NCBI GenBank assembly: GCA_008692225.1 | Contig: VICG01000008.1 | Coordinates: 62,001 to 126,000 of the forward strand | Length of the DNA stretch: 64,000 bases | Origin: Monilinia fructicola | Lineage: Eukaryota > Ascomycota > Leotiomycetes > Helotiales > Sclerotiniaceae | Direction of reading: 5' to 3' | Shown: positions 11,031-23,273 of the stretch, piece after piece | Position numbering within the stretch: position 1 is the first letter of the stretch | Layout of the letters: the number at the start of each line of letters is the position of its first letter | Notes under the pieces: generated by a model | Seen by the model: the letters and a program-made list of their open reading frames with translations, nothing else | Database searches by the model: none | What the model was told of the DNA's origin: nothing | Translations under genes and position numbers: made by a program

Positions 11031-12641
11031 CCTCCCGTGAGATCAAGTGACAGAATTTGAAGGATCAATGCTGCTAATGTGGCAGAAGAGAACGAAGAAT
11101 ACAGATATTTGCATAGAAATATTGCGAAAATTAAAAGTCATGAGGTGTACGGTATCATTGCTACTAATCATCAATTTTCAATGCGCTCGAAATGGTTATT
11201 CTGTCTGCATTCGTCTCAAAACTTCCGTTTTCGGCATCCCGTCCTGAGCTGTAAGAACAATTAATCGGTAAAGTTATCATATCCTCTCCGAAATATTGCC
11301 ACATTCATTCTCTACCCATGAACAACTAGCCTTCCCAATACTCATTCCATATGTCTAGATCAAAATTCATACTAGCACGCCGTTTCAAGTTTCAAGTTTA
11401 AGATCTTTTGACGTTAATTTCGGAGCCCCCTAATTTCTTTGTTCGAGATCGATCCTTAATACTTTGCGAGTACAGTAAGATCTTCCAAATTTTTTCGGTT
11501 GAGCCCGAGAATTCATAACGTTTTCAATTTGACCATACTACTTTGAGAAATTTCGAAATGGTCACGTTCAATAGAATGAAAGCCACTCTTCGGAATCAAA
11601 TCCTCATTCAGCAAAGTTGCCAAGACATCACGGAAGCAATGGTACAGTACTGTAATGTACAATCAATACTCGGTACAAAGGTCTCACCCAACTCAGGTTC
11701 ATAGACGGATATCGAAGATTACAACTCCACTTTTTTTCCGCTCATCAGCCGGGAATAGGTTGATGTTGAAGAAGTTTCCTTTTTTACCATATTTTCAAGA
11801 TCCTTCCTGTGATCAATGCGGGGAACCTGGTCCTTGCATTTAACCTCGCTTGACTTTCTGTTTTTGTTGTATCTATTCCGAACTATCATTTCCCCTTTGA
11901 GGACATCCATGCTACACGAGAGCTCAAACGACACACGTCATCAAATGGGAAATACAATTCTTAGATTTTGCAAGATTTGCATATTTCACATGCCGGATGC
12001 TTTAAATGGATTCTATCAACATCGGTTTGAATCGAGGCCATGATATATAAATTCAATCGTCCCGCATCCCCAGACCTTCACTATCTCAGTTAGCACCAGT
12101 TTCTGAATTAGGGATTATCCCGGTTGCAAGGTCACACATGCATATACAGGTACCAGTGGGTTTGTATGTCATAAAAGGAAATGATCTTGCAAAAGGCCCC
12201 AAGACCCGTATATTCCCAGCACTGTTATTAAACTTTATTATCCACTTGGGAGTCGAACTTTAAAAAAGTGACCAATTCATGATGAGCTTGGTCATAACAA
12301 AACGTTTTGGCGGCGGTATTTTATAGCTTCTGTGTGCCATTTAGTGAGGCGTCATTCTTATAGCTACTCGGCAAATGACAGTGAAGTGTCATGCAATCGA
12401 GCAGTGAATGAGGAGAAACTGGTCAGGTGGGTGTATATGATCAAAAACCGAGGAAGCACATGTTGAAGAGATGGAAATATTTGAATAGTCTCTAAAGAGA
12501 TTCAGATGCTACGATTCTCTCCAATGTATAATATAAGTAATATAACTAGAGATATAAAGTTTCCCTCTCGCCTCAAGTAATCCCCACTCACGATCGCACT
12601 TCCTTTCCTAAAGAGTGAAGAATTCTCGTTCATTGACAACA
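11031..12641. other. Intergenic, no gene seen
   Basis: About 1.6 kb between the MFS remnant and the carboxylesterase. ORFs up to 75 codons with no recognisable motif. The last about 150 bp should hold the esterase promoter. Confidence 0.55.
12521..12536 (+). promoter_or_regulatory. CCAAT plus TATA-like box upstream of the carboxylesterase
   Basis: CCAAT at 12521 and TATAATATAA at 12527-12536, about 110-120 bp before the ATG at 12642. Spacing suits a core promoter, but both words are common by chance in A+T-rich DNA. Confidence 0.25.
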
Positions 12642-14489
12642 ATGAAGTTCTCTTTGATTCCAATCTCTTGTCTTCTTTCAATTGTTTTTGCCCTTCCTGT
12701 TGAAAATGCAGGTCAAGATCTACCAATTGAAGAAAGAGCTCCAGCTCCAACGGTAACTATTGCTTATCCAGCAGCAAAAATCATTGGAGGCGCTGGAGAT
12801 ACCGTCGAAACCTTTGCTGGTATTCCATTTGCAAAACCACCCGTCGGGCCTCTTCGTCTCAAGCCCCCCCAACCCATCACTTCTCCCTTGGGAACAATCA
12901 AAGCAACCACACAGGCAGCTTCTTGCCCTCAATTCTACTTCAGTGATACGATCAATGATGCTGTCCCAACAGCTGCACTTGGTCTCCTCCTCAACACACC
13001 GGGGTTTCAAAAGGTCCTGAATGCTGGTGAAGATTGTCTTTATTTGAATATTCAAAGACCGGCTGGTACCACTGCTTCATCCAAGTTGCCAGTTTTGTTT
13101 TGGATTTTTGGAGGAGGCTTTCAATTTGGAGGAACGGAAAGGTATGATGGTTCTTCTTGGGTGGCCGAAAGTGTTGCGCAGGGTAAGCCGATTATCTTTG
13201 TGGCAGTGGCGTATCGGGTTGGTGGGTTTTGGATTTTTACCCGGTGCGGAGGTTTTGGCTGATGGGAGTGCGAACTTGGGACTTTTGGACCAGAGGTTGG
13301 GGTTGCAGTGGTATGTTCATTGTTCATATGCAGTCTTCAGTCTCCTTTCGTCATACTGGATATGGGGAGTTTCCTTGGCTTGTAACGTTGTACATTCAAT
13401 TTCTCTACCTTCATGTGTTGGATACTTTTGGCCCCTCCATATATTTACTCCCTTGCTAAATTATCACCACAGGGTTGCTGATAACATCGCGGCATTTGGT
13501 GGAGATCCATCCAAGGTTACCATCTGGGGAGAGTCAGCTGGAGCAATCTCAGTCTTTTGATCAAATGGTCTTGTATGGAGGCGATAACACATACAAAAGT
13601 AAGCCATTATTCCGCGGAGCCATTATGAATTCAGGAAGTGTAATCCCGGCCGATCCTGTCGATTGTCCCAAAGGCCAAATTATCTACGACACCGTAGTAG
13701 CATCTGCAGGATGTTCCACGGCAAACGATTCTCTCGCCTGTCTACGTGGAGTTCCCTATCAAACCCTACTTAATGCAACAAACTCCGTACCAGCCCTCCT
13801 CAGCTATTCTTCCGTAGCGCTATCATACCTTCCGCGTCCGACGGAAAAGTCCTGACCCAATCTCCCGATCTCCTCCTCTCATCCGGCGCGTGGGCCAAAG
13901 TCCCCTTCATCATCGGCGACCAAGAAGACGAAGGAACTATCTTCGCCCTCTTCCAAAGCAACATCTCCACCACGGCGCAAATCGCAACGTACCTCTCCGA
14001 TTTCTTCTTTCACAACGCGCCCGCGTCCGTCATCAGCGGCCTCCTAGACACCTACCCCAACAACCTCATCTCCGGCTCCCCATTCCGCACCCTCATCCTC
14101 AACAACTGGTACCCACAATTCAAGCGTCTCGCCGCCATCCTCGGCGACCTAACCTTCACGCTCACCCGACGCGTCTTCCTCCAAATCGCGCACGAAGTCG
14201 CGCCCGACGTCCCTCCTGGTCCTACCTCTCCTCCTACGACTACGGCACCCCCATCCTCGGCACCTTCCACGGCTCCGACATCTTGCAGGTATTTTTCGGG
14301 ATCCGCCCGGATTATGCGGCGCGCGCGAGTAAGGCGTATTATCTCAGTTTTGTCAATACGCTGGATCCAAATAACGGGACGGAGGGATTCGACGAGTGGC
14401 CAAGGTGGGGCGAGGGAAGACAGCTGCTGAACCTGTATGCGGATTTCGGGGGGTGGGTTGATGATGTGTTTAGGGGGGGGAGTTTTTGA
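12642..14489 (+). CDS. Secreted type-B carboxylesterase/lipase, frame-broken at four places
   Basis: Alpha/beta-hydrolase of the type-B carboxylesterase family; hydrolyses ester bonds, probably extracellular. [20 protein letters not shown] at the start is a signal peptide. Family marks follow: [25 protein letters not shown], and the Gly-rich oxyanion loop [11 protein letters not shown]. The nucleophile motif GESAG has its Ser at 13534. FHGSDI near 14270 carries the usual catalytic His. Intron 13311-13472 (GTATGT..CACAG) restores [16 protein letters not shown]. Reading needs four corrections: one extra T at 13227-13230, one extra T at 13555-13558, one base missing near 13840, one missing near 14213. 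Shifts cancel and give 561 residues, a normal family length. The 13850-14290 stretch is more G+C-rich than the rest. Either assembly errors or a recent pseudogene; the near-perfect conservation of family motifs favours errors. Confidence 0.85.
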
Positions 14490-16349
14490 ATTTTTGAGGA
14501 AGAATCTGTTGAGTTTTCTATATTTAGGAATGGGGATGGGATTGGAGGGTGTTGAAATATGAATTATGAGGATAATGTGAAGAAAAGCTTGGATTAGTCA
14601 ATCGATGGATAGAACAGAGAGGATATCAAATATAAGATATAAGATACAAAAACATATATCACTCAATAGCATGCGCGTATTCTCTGCATATCCAAAACAC
14701 ATAAATATCATCAAAACTATGTTGAATGGATCTCGCTGAATCTAGAGGCAGAACGTACCCTTAACTTTATTCATACGTGCGCGGAGAAAGTTCACTGGTG
14801 AATGTGAAGTTATCGGGGAATATGTAGATACGTTGAAGAACTCGGGAGAGCAAGATGGATGACCGGAGGATTGGTGTGTGTAGTGTAGACTATTTGGGAC
14901 ATCAAATATCTATATTTGTGGATTAACCGATTAGGATAATGGGATGATGGGATGATGAAATGCTCTGGATGATATATAAACTTTTTGGATGTTGGAATTA
15001 TAAATGCGAGGTTTTGCTTCACTCTCATTGCAGATAGGAGAGGGAATATTCTCGTCGCTGGTAAATTTATCAGCAACAATAAGAAGAACAAGAACAAGAA
15101 CAATACAATAGCCATATCAACAACAGTTTCGTATCAGAATATATCGTATCGATCTATCTCCAAAAAGCAGAAAAATAACAATCTAATAATTTTTTCCTGT
15201 CGGTTATTTTTGCTTCATTGTGGTCTGTGTATGATCGAGCTATAGTCTATGGAATATTACGGTGAAAGGTTTAGTTAGTTGGTTGCTATTGGTCATGTTA
15301 TGGTTTAAGGGATTAGATGGGCTGGACAGATGAATTGGGCGATTTGAGGGATTTGGTGATTTGGTTGATTGTTGTTATGATGGTATGTATGGAGTATGAA
15401 GGTTTGATTAGGAATAGTTAGTGAGAGGTATTGGAGAATGGCTTGGGCCTAGTTAGGGCTATTTATTTTCAGGTTATAATTAGATGTAGTTTAGGGTTTA
15501 GGGTTACAGACGAGATGAGATCAGATTTCTGTAGGAATGAATGCGAGATGCGAGACGCGAGATGCTAGATGTGAGATAGGGAATGAGAGGTGATAGAGCA
15601 TATGTATTTTACTTCGTTCCTGAGAGGAATTAGATTTCATACTCTAATTACCAAATGAATAATGAATTTCTCAGCGACGTTTCATTATTAACTCAATCTC
15701 AATACTGATTTTAATCACTGATCTAATCTGGTACCTATAGTTAAAGATGATGAACCAAAACCAAAGCCATTATATCTAACCTACAATTTCAACGTGTTCA
15801 TCAATTCTAGATTTAATATAATCTTGCTACATCTCAAAAAATTGTCATCTCAAAAGATAAATACAACGACCATCAAATAAAAAACTTCCAACATCCTTTC
15901 AATTTCAAAAAGATGATTTGACATCCCTTTTCGTAGTAAACGTAGAACTAATTAACCTTAATTAGTGAATGAAACGGGTTTACCGATTTTGCTACTCGAA
16001 ATAAAGGGGGACATAATCCTCACCCCATAATTCTCGCTACCTGTCCTCAATCGTTATATATCTTCCTACTCCTATCATCATCGAAAAATCCATCTCCCAC
16101 AAAACGAACGCCATATGAGCATTTTTCATTCAAGAATTCGTGGTTAATGATTATTCCAAGTTCCCATAAAGCATTCAACTTTGACTTTATCTCGAAATGT
16201 CAACGCAGATCATTGATTTTAATTTCGAACTATGAACTCTGCATTTTGCCTGTCTGCCCTTGCCCTACGAAACCACGATAGATGTTTTAAGAGGGTGTTT
16301 GAAGGAGGAGTTTTTGAAAAAAAGCATTATACTTATGAAAAAGTGATCA
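14490..16349. other. Intergenic, no gene seen
   Basis: About 1.86 kb without supported coding sequence. It includes a short TTTAGGG-type run at 15490-15506 and becomes increasingly A+T-rich toward the element at 16350. Confidence 0.55.
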
Positions 16350-17172
16350 TAAGTCGCCTACCCTAGGTCTTCTCGCCACCCCTTCCATTTGGCCAGCATT
16401 TCACACTAAAAACAGCCATTTTTAATATATCAATAACTTTACGAAAAATGAATATATGTTTTTTCAAATTTTAATTAAAGCTTTTATATATAATTATTAA
16501 TAGATTATTGAGAATCTTGAATTTTTACGATTTTTTTATAAAGATTAATATAAGAATTATAGAAAATTAAAATTTTCGATTTTGCATTTGTATGGATATC
16601 ACGTACAAAATTGAAACTTTGAAAAAAATAATTAAAAATAATTTCTAAATTTTTATAAATTGTATCAATTAATATATAATAAATACGTTATTTAAATATA
16701 TATAATAATTTATAATTATTAAGTAAATTGAAATTATAAATTTTTTATCTAAATTTTATTATTAAAATCTAAAAATCTATATTAAACATCTATTATTAAT
16801 AATAGTATACTATTAAAATAAAATATTCGATTAAATTAGATTTTAAGATTCTTTAATTTTTTTAAATTATTTTTAGCTATTTTAATTGAATAAATATAAT
16901 TTTTTTTTTGAAGATTTTGATTTTGTATAGGATTTACATACAAATCTAAAATTAGAATTTCAATTTTTTATAATCTTTTATTACTTTTTATAAAAAAATT
17001 GCAAAAATTTAAGATTTTCAAAATGTATTAATTAATATATACTAATTCATTATTCAAAATTTTAATTAATTATACTAATTAATCAAAAAGTTATTAATAC
17101 GTTAAAATGGTCGTTTTTGATTTAAAATGCTAGCCAAATGGGGGGGTGGCGAGAAGTAGGGTAGGCGACTTA
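16350..17172. mobile_element. Inverted-repeat (foldback/MITE-like) element, family 1, copy A
   Basis: An 823-bp element with near-identical inverted ends: left TAAGTCGCCTACCCT, right AGGGTAGGCGACTTA, followed inside by TTCTCGCCACCCC and GGGGGTGGCGAGAA. The similarity continues inward for about 290 bp per arm: left 16516-16595 pairs with right about 16938-17020. The whole element is therefore close to a palindrome. Subterminal AAAAACAGCCATTTTT (left) and AAAATGGTCGTTTTT (right) are shared with copies B and C. No ORF, so non-autonomous. Both ends are flanked by or end in TA, which would fit TA target duplication as in Tc1/mariner elements, but TSD and terminus cannot be separated here. The interior is extremely A+T-rich, consistent with RIP. 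Confidence 0.85.
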
Positions 17173-17434
17173 TTTTAAAGTATTTTATTAATTAAAATAA
17201 TCCTTTTTTTAATATATATTCTGAATTCTTGAAATTTCAGAATTTAGAATATATATTTAAAAGTATAGAAAGTTTGATTCTTATTTAATTATAATATTTC
17301 GAAATATAAATAATATATTTTAATTTTATTAAATTCCCTTTACTTTTGATTTTAAGATTGAAATAATTTAAAATTTAAAGGATTATAATATTAACGAATA
17401 TTTATAATTAAGCTAATTTTTAGCTTTATATAAT

Positions 17435-17925
17435 ATAAAATAAAATAAAATAGAATAAAATAAAATAAAATAAAATAAAATAAAATAAAATAAATAAAAT
17501 AAAATAAAATAAAAATAAAAAAAATAAAATAAAATAAAATAAAATAAAATAAAATAAAATAAATAAAATAAAATAAAATAAAATAAAATAAAATAAAATA
17601 AAATAAAATAAAATAAAATAAAATAAAATAAAATAAAATAAAATAAAATAAAATAAAATAAAATAAAATAAAATAAAATAAAATAAAATAAAATAAAATA
17701 AAAAAATAAAATAAAATAAATAAAATAAAATAAAATAAAATAAAAAATAAAATAAAATAAAATAAAATAAAATAAAATAAAATAAAATAAAATAAAATAA
17801 AATAAAATAAAATAAAATAAAATAAAATAAAATAAAATAAAATAAAATAAAATAAAATAAAATAAAATAAAATAAAATAAAATAAAATAAAATAAAATAA
17901 AATAAAATAAAATAAAATAAATAAA
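17435..17925. repeat. (AAAAT)n pentanucleotide array, about 490 bp
   Basis: Close to 100 tandem AAAAT units with a few interruptions (AAAT, AAAAAAT). It lies between two copies of the family-1 element. Its exact length is unlikely to be reliable. Confidence 0.9.
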
Positions 17926-18263
17926 TTTCTAATAATATTAAAACAATATATATAATAGTAAATTATATAAAGCGAATATTACATTAAGCAAATAAAATTC
18001 TACTTTCAATTTTTAATAACTTTATTATTAGTTAAAAATAAACAATTATAAAAATATTAATAAATAGCTAATATTTAGCTTTTTAAACGATATCAATTTT
18101 AATACAAAAGTTTAATTAATATAATTAATATAATTATTAATATAAAAAAAATGAGAAAATCTCAAAATCTAGGCCAAAAACAAGGAATCTAGGAAACGGC
18201 CGTCTAGACCCTCTTGGCGGAGTATATTATATCACGTGAGAATTAAAGGGTCGACGAAAGCTA
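17926..18263. other. A+T-rich spacer between two family-1 elements
   Basis: Mostly A+T with a short G+C-containing stretch (about 18165-18263) just before copy B. No gene or recognisable feature. Confidence 0.6.
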
Positions 18264-19097
18264 GACTACGCCTACCCTACTTCTCGCCACCCCCCTTATT
18301 TAACTAGCATTTTATATTAAAAACGGCCATTTTAACATATTAATAATCCTATAAAAATGAATATATATTTTTTAAAATTTAAAAAAGCTTCTTTGTATAA
18401 TTATTAATAAATTCTAAAAATCTTAAATTTTTTGCGATTCTTTTATAAAAAGAATAAAAGATTATAGAAAATTAGAATTTTTGGTTTTGGATTTGTATAA
18501 AAATCATATACAAAATTAAAACTTTAAAACAAATATTTATAATTTCTAAACAAAAATAATCTATAAATTTTTCTAAAATCTATTAATTAATATATAGTAA
18601 ATAAGCCATTTAAAATATATATAATGATTTAATATTATTGAGTAAATTAAAAGTAGAATTTTTTTACTTAAAATTTTATTATTAAAATTTAAGAATCTAT
18701 ATTAAATATTTATTATAAATAATAATATATCATTAAAATAATAAATTGAATTTAAATTAGCTCTAAGATTCTTTAAATTTTTTTAGATTATTTTTAGCTA
18801 TTTATATTAGATAAATATAACTTTTTTTTAAAGATTTTAATTTTGTATAGGATTTATATATAAATCCAAAATTTAAAATTCTAATTTTCTATAATCTTTT
18901 ATTACTTTTTATAAAGAAATCGTAAGAATTTAAGATTTTTAGAATTTATTAATAATTATATATAAAAACTTTTTTAAAATTTAAAAAATATATATTCATT
19001 TTTTATAAACTTATAAATACGCTAAAATGGCCGTTTTTTAGTATGAAATGCTAGCCGAATAGAGAGGGGGAGGACGAGAAGTAGGGTAGGCGACTTA
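18264..19097. mobile_element. Inverted-repeat element, family 1, copy B
   Basis: An 834-bp relative of copy A. The right end AGTAGGGTAGGCGACTTA is intact. The left end has lost the first bases (ACTACGCCTACCCTACTTC) but keeps CGCCACCCC and AAAAACGGCCATTTTA. The right subterminal block is AAAATGGCCGTTTTTTA. Arms pair as in copy A. No ORF. The interior differs from A by many A/T changes, as expected for independent RIP. Confidence 0.85.
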
Positions 19098-21318
19098 AGG
19101 GTATATTTAATTTTAATACTTTATTATTGCGATATATAATTTTATAAAAATATTAATTAAAATAAAATCTTCTATTTTTAATATAATCAATAAAGAATTA
19201 TAAAAGAATAATTTATCATTTAAAATTTATAAAATTTAAAATAGTAAATCTTTTTTGATAGATTTTTTTATTTGATTTATAAATATTTAATTGAAAAATA
19301 TATAAATTATTCTTTTATAAATATATTTATAAGATTTTATTTTATTAAATTAAAATTATTAACTAATATTAATAATAATCTACTTTTTTTTAAAAAAATA
19401 AGCTTAAAAAAGCTTAATTTTAAATAATATTTTAATATATTTACAAAAACAAAGTAATTATAATCTAATTAAATAATAAACTAATAATAAGCTTAAATTA
19501 ATATTATATACAATATTATTTAGATTAAAAATAAGAACAAAATCATCTAAGAAATAATATATAGTTATATTAAATAAATTAAAAATATTCTTATTTTTTA
19601 TTTTAAAAAAGATTAATAATTTTAAATTAAAGTTTTTTATATAATTTGAATAGTATAATTAAAAAGAAATAATAAACATAATTATATAATATATAAAGAT
19701 TATTTAAATATCATTTAAAAAGTGTAATTATTATAATTCGATTTAACATTAAATATAATAATAGAATAATAGTAGAGATTAAACTTAGAATTTGAAAGCG
19801 GTAATCTACTTAGGTTAGACTGCTCAGTTGGCCAGTGTGTTCGGTGGGCCCGTGGATTCTTCTAACCCAAAACAACACCAAGATCTTATATAAACGATAT
19901 CAGGTTTTCAACCTAACATCACTTTCTTGAGAAAGTCAGAGCCACAGTAACATCGGGTTGCTTGCACTTGCTAATAATGATGAGAAATCGAGCTCATCTC
20001 GAAATTTGATTTGATTTCTCTTGTACTAAGTTGGTGAACTTATGGAATATTGAGCGGATGACTTGAGGAGAGAAAGAAGTCCTGCCCAAGCGAGCGTGGA
20101 AAATCCTAATTTCTGTTTCTGTTTCTATGCTGCTTGGCTTAGAGTACTAGATATCAGATAAGCACACAGCGAATAGTAAACATCACCTCACCACAACACC
20201 CTCCATCCTTCCTACCCATACCGCCAAAGATCCAGCATCTTAAAGATCATTGTAAGCTACTAATTAGTATTTGCGGCACAAAGCAACGCAACAGGAAGCG
20301 CAGAAGAGATGATTGGTATATACATAGATCTTCTCATCGCATCAACTGATCTGATCACCTTAATATGCATTTCTTTCCTCAACTTCACAATACTCTCCCA
20401 TGAAATCCAACAAGAGATGAGAAGAAAAGAGAAGAGAAGAACGTCAACAGATGTCGTTCATTAACCATAAAACCACCATCGTAAACTGCCCAGGGTTTAT
20501 CCTAGATATAAATCTACTGCTGACCCAAACCGATCTTTGCAGTGAGTTTTACTCGTCACTTGAGAAGTAGATTTGTACATGATATTCTGGATCTTGCCAG
20601 AGTCAAGAGCTGATACATGTTTTGATTAATTTGCTGTTTTTGAGGTGGCGGGATATTGTTGTTTTCTGGGATGAGGAGTAAGATTACTTGTTAATTGAGT
20701 ATGATGTATTGTATTCCAGCCGATAATGAGACTATACTAGCGTGAGCTGTTTTTCGTCCATTTCCACCTTTGCTTCGTGCTTTATGGTAAGAAGATGTGT
20801 CCTAATAGTTTTACCTTTGTCTTATTGGTCCACTTGGTGATGTGTCGATGAGATAATAAAGGTGTTGAGATCTCGGTGCTTGCTTGTGAGTGGAGTTAGA
20901 GGTATCAGCATGGTGGCATTGAATTGGTAGGATTGGGTGAACCGTTGACTAATTAGTTGCTGTAGCCGATGAGTTTCAACACCATTAATAGTTCACTGGT
21001 CACAACGCCAACTGACAGTCTGATAGTTGAGCTCTGTAGAAAGTAACAGTCACTTAGACTACAGTTGAATGTACAGTCGAATGCCCAAATTTAATAGCCG
21101 GTTTATATTATTGCCAAAGACAAAATTAATTAAGCACAACTCCTCGGATGCCAATACCAGGACATGGAAGTATCACTGGGCTACAACAGTAAGTTAGTTA
21201 GTTAGCAACAAGACTTCCACCTAGTCTTTCTCACAAACGTTTATAAAAGTCCCAAGATTCCTCCTCAACCGAGCACATCAACCCAGCACAACAGAAAACA
21301 ACTTACCAAAACATCAAG
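19098..21318. other. A+T-rich tail, then intergenic DNA upstream of the wax-synthase-like gene
   Basis: 19098-19800 continues the very A+T-rich island with no coding sequence. From about 19800 base composition returns to that of genic DNA abruptly. 19800-21318 has no supported gene. The last 100 bp include the probable leader of the next gene. Confidence 0.55.
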
Positions 21319-22615
21319 ATGAACATCACAACACCCCTCACCCATCCACTCCTCCTCTTCCTAGTCAACAGACTCCTAACCACGGCAACCGCCGCCTACA
21401 CCCATTCCCAAACCCTCCGCCTCCTAACCTTAGCCCTCAGCATAACCCTCACTACCTCACTCTCTCAACCTTCCACCAGCACATCAGCGCTCCAGGCTGG
21501 GCCAGCAGCACCCTAGCCGGCGCCTCATTCAACGTCCCAAATGCGCTATTCGACCGGTTGATCGCGCGAAACTGGCAATACGAAAAGGACAATTTAGAGC
21601 CCACCGTTGCCCGGGCAAAGAACGAAACGGAAACGCGGAGATTCTCGAGGTGGGATTGGGGAAAGGAGGTTGTGGGGAATATGAGGTATATTGGGTCGGC
21701 GCAGGAGGTATCGCACGTGCCGTTTTTCCATACCCAGGATCCGATGCGTGGTCCGTCGAGGTGGGCATTCTGCCTGCAGCACGCCGTTTTGATCGTCGCG
21801 TGCTTTGTTCTGAATATGTTTATGATTGATGGGCAGTTGGGTGTGAATCGGGAATTGTTGGGGGATGAGTATATACCATGGTTTGGAAGAATGGCTGCGG
21901 GAGAGATCATACAGCCGGGAGAAATCAGATCGCGGGTCACGTTCAGTATATTGTATTGGGGGGCACAGATTGGTTTTCTTCAGTATTTCTTCTCGATTGC
22001 CGCGTTGTTGGATGTTGGGCTTGGGGTGGAGAGGTGAGACTATGGCGACCACTTTTCGGCGAATTAAGCGATGCCTATACGATTAGAGGATTGTGGGGGT
22101 AAGTAACCCACGATATTCTTCTAGATTCACTTGAGATCCTCCCATTACCGAGAAAACAACTAATATCTCCTAGTAAGTTCTGGCACCAGGGCATCCAACT
22201 CAATATCAAAGGACCCGCCGAATACCTCACCCACAGCATTCTCCGCCTCCCACACCACACACTTCTCGCGCGGTACCTCAAAGTATTCCTCGCATTTGCC
22301 GTTTCAGGCGCTATGCACACGGCTGTCGACTACGGCGGAAATGTATCTCTCGGGGAATCCGGAGCTATGAGATTTTTCTGCACTCAGGCTTTGGGGATCA
22401 TGATGGAGGATGGGGTTCAAGAAGTGTGGAGAAAGATGGGCGGGAGGAAAGGAAGTCTTTGGGGGAGAGGTGCGGGGATGGTTTGGACGTTAGGGTTTAT
22501 CTGTTGGTCTAGTCCCGCTTGGGTGTATCCAATTGCGAGGGGGATGAAGGGGGAGAATATGATGTTAACTTGGTGGGCGATGAAACCTTTGGTGAAGGGG
22601 TTTAAGTTTTGGTGA
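21319..22615 (+). CDS. Wax-synthase-domain membrane protein (MBOAT-like), frame-broken at two places
   Basis: Predicted multi-spanning O-acyltransferase of the fungal wax-synthase-like family; substrate unknown. Members include acyltransferases of lipid and secondary metabolism. ATG 21319 follows a purine-rich leader (CATCAAG). The family block is plain: RPLFGELSDAYTIRGLWG, split by intron 22099-22173 (GTAAGT..CTCCTAG, branch-like CTAAT), then KFWHQGIQLN. SGAMHTAVDYGG near 22310 holds the His expected at the MBOAT active site. Hydrophobic helices occur at 21780-21830, 21950-22020 and 22260-22320. One base appears missing near 21453 (the TM frame ends and FHQHISAPGWASSTLAGASF continues in another frame) and one G near 22036 (VER-W-RLWRP). 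Adding both gives about 407 residues, typical for the family. The sparse errors inside a conserved gene suggest sequence error rather than decay. Confidence 0.82.
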
Positions 22616-23273
22616 TACCGATAATTTAGGGTTGTTATGAGAAGAGAGAGGTTCACATTATGCGGGTCTAAGGTTACATGTGATCTCCAAAAATGCCCAT
22701 CATTAGCCAATCTTAACACTTTTTAATAATCTATTTTAATCTTTGCAAAAATGTTACATCATATTAACTTGATAATTAAAATAATTTCATCTTAGATCAT
22801 CTAATCTTCAATCAAATCATCCCATCTTATCTCACCTCGATTCTTTTTTTCAAGATCATATCATATCATATATTTCTTCTTCTTTCTCTCTTTATTTCTC
22901 TACTCCATTCCCCTATCCCCGCTCTCCCTCTCCCTCTCCCTCTTCCTTTCTCCCTCATATAATATCTTCATATTCATAGAATTTAATGACCCGTTGCCTC
23001 ATACATCCAAACATGTTATTTGTAGGAAAAGAGAAAGCAACCAAAAGAGAAACTATAGGTTTCATTTCGTAGGAGAGAAGAACAAAAGAAAAGGGTTGAA
23101 ATGTACAAAAGAACAGCTCTTCCATTCGAAATGTTTGATGGAAGAATATCTGTTTGCCTTTTAACTGGTTACTAAAAGTCGCAATGGCGCCTTAAACTCC
23201 ATTCCATTCCATGCCATGTCATCTCATCTCATTGCCTTGATTCTTTTAACAAATCTCATTCGAAACCTCCCAC
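22616..23273. other. Convergent 3' intergenic region
   Basis: About 660 bp between two genes that converge (wax-synthase-like on plus, MAPKK on minus). CT-rich segment at 22860-22960. No gene seen. Confidence 0.6.

Noticed and set aside
15490..15506. TTTAGGGTTTAGGGTTA resembling a telomere repeat
   Set aside because: Only two heptamers, internal to the sequence; fungal telomeres are usually TTAGGG arrays.
16300..19800. Possible mitochondrial or plasmid DNA insertion because of extreme A+T content
   Set aside because: The sequence is explained by inverted-repeat elements, an AAAAT array and RIP-like change; no mitochondrial gene or tRNA was seen.
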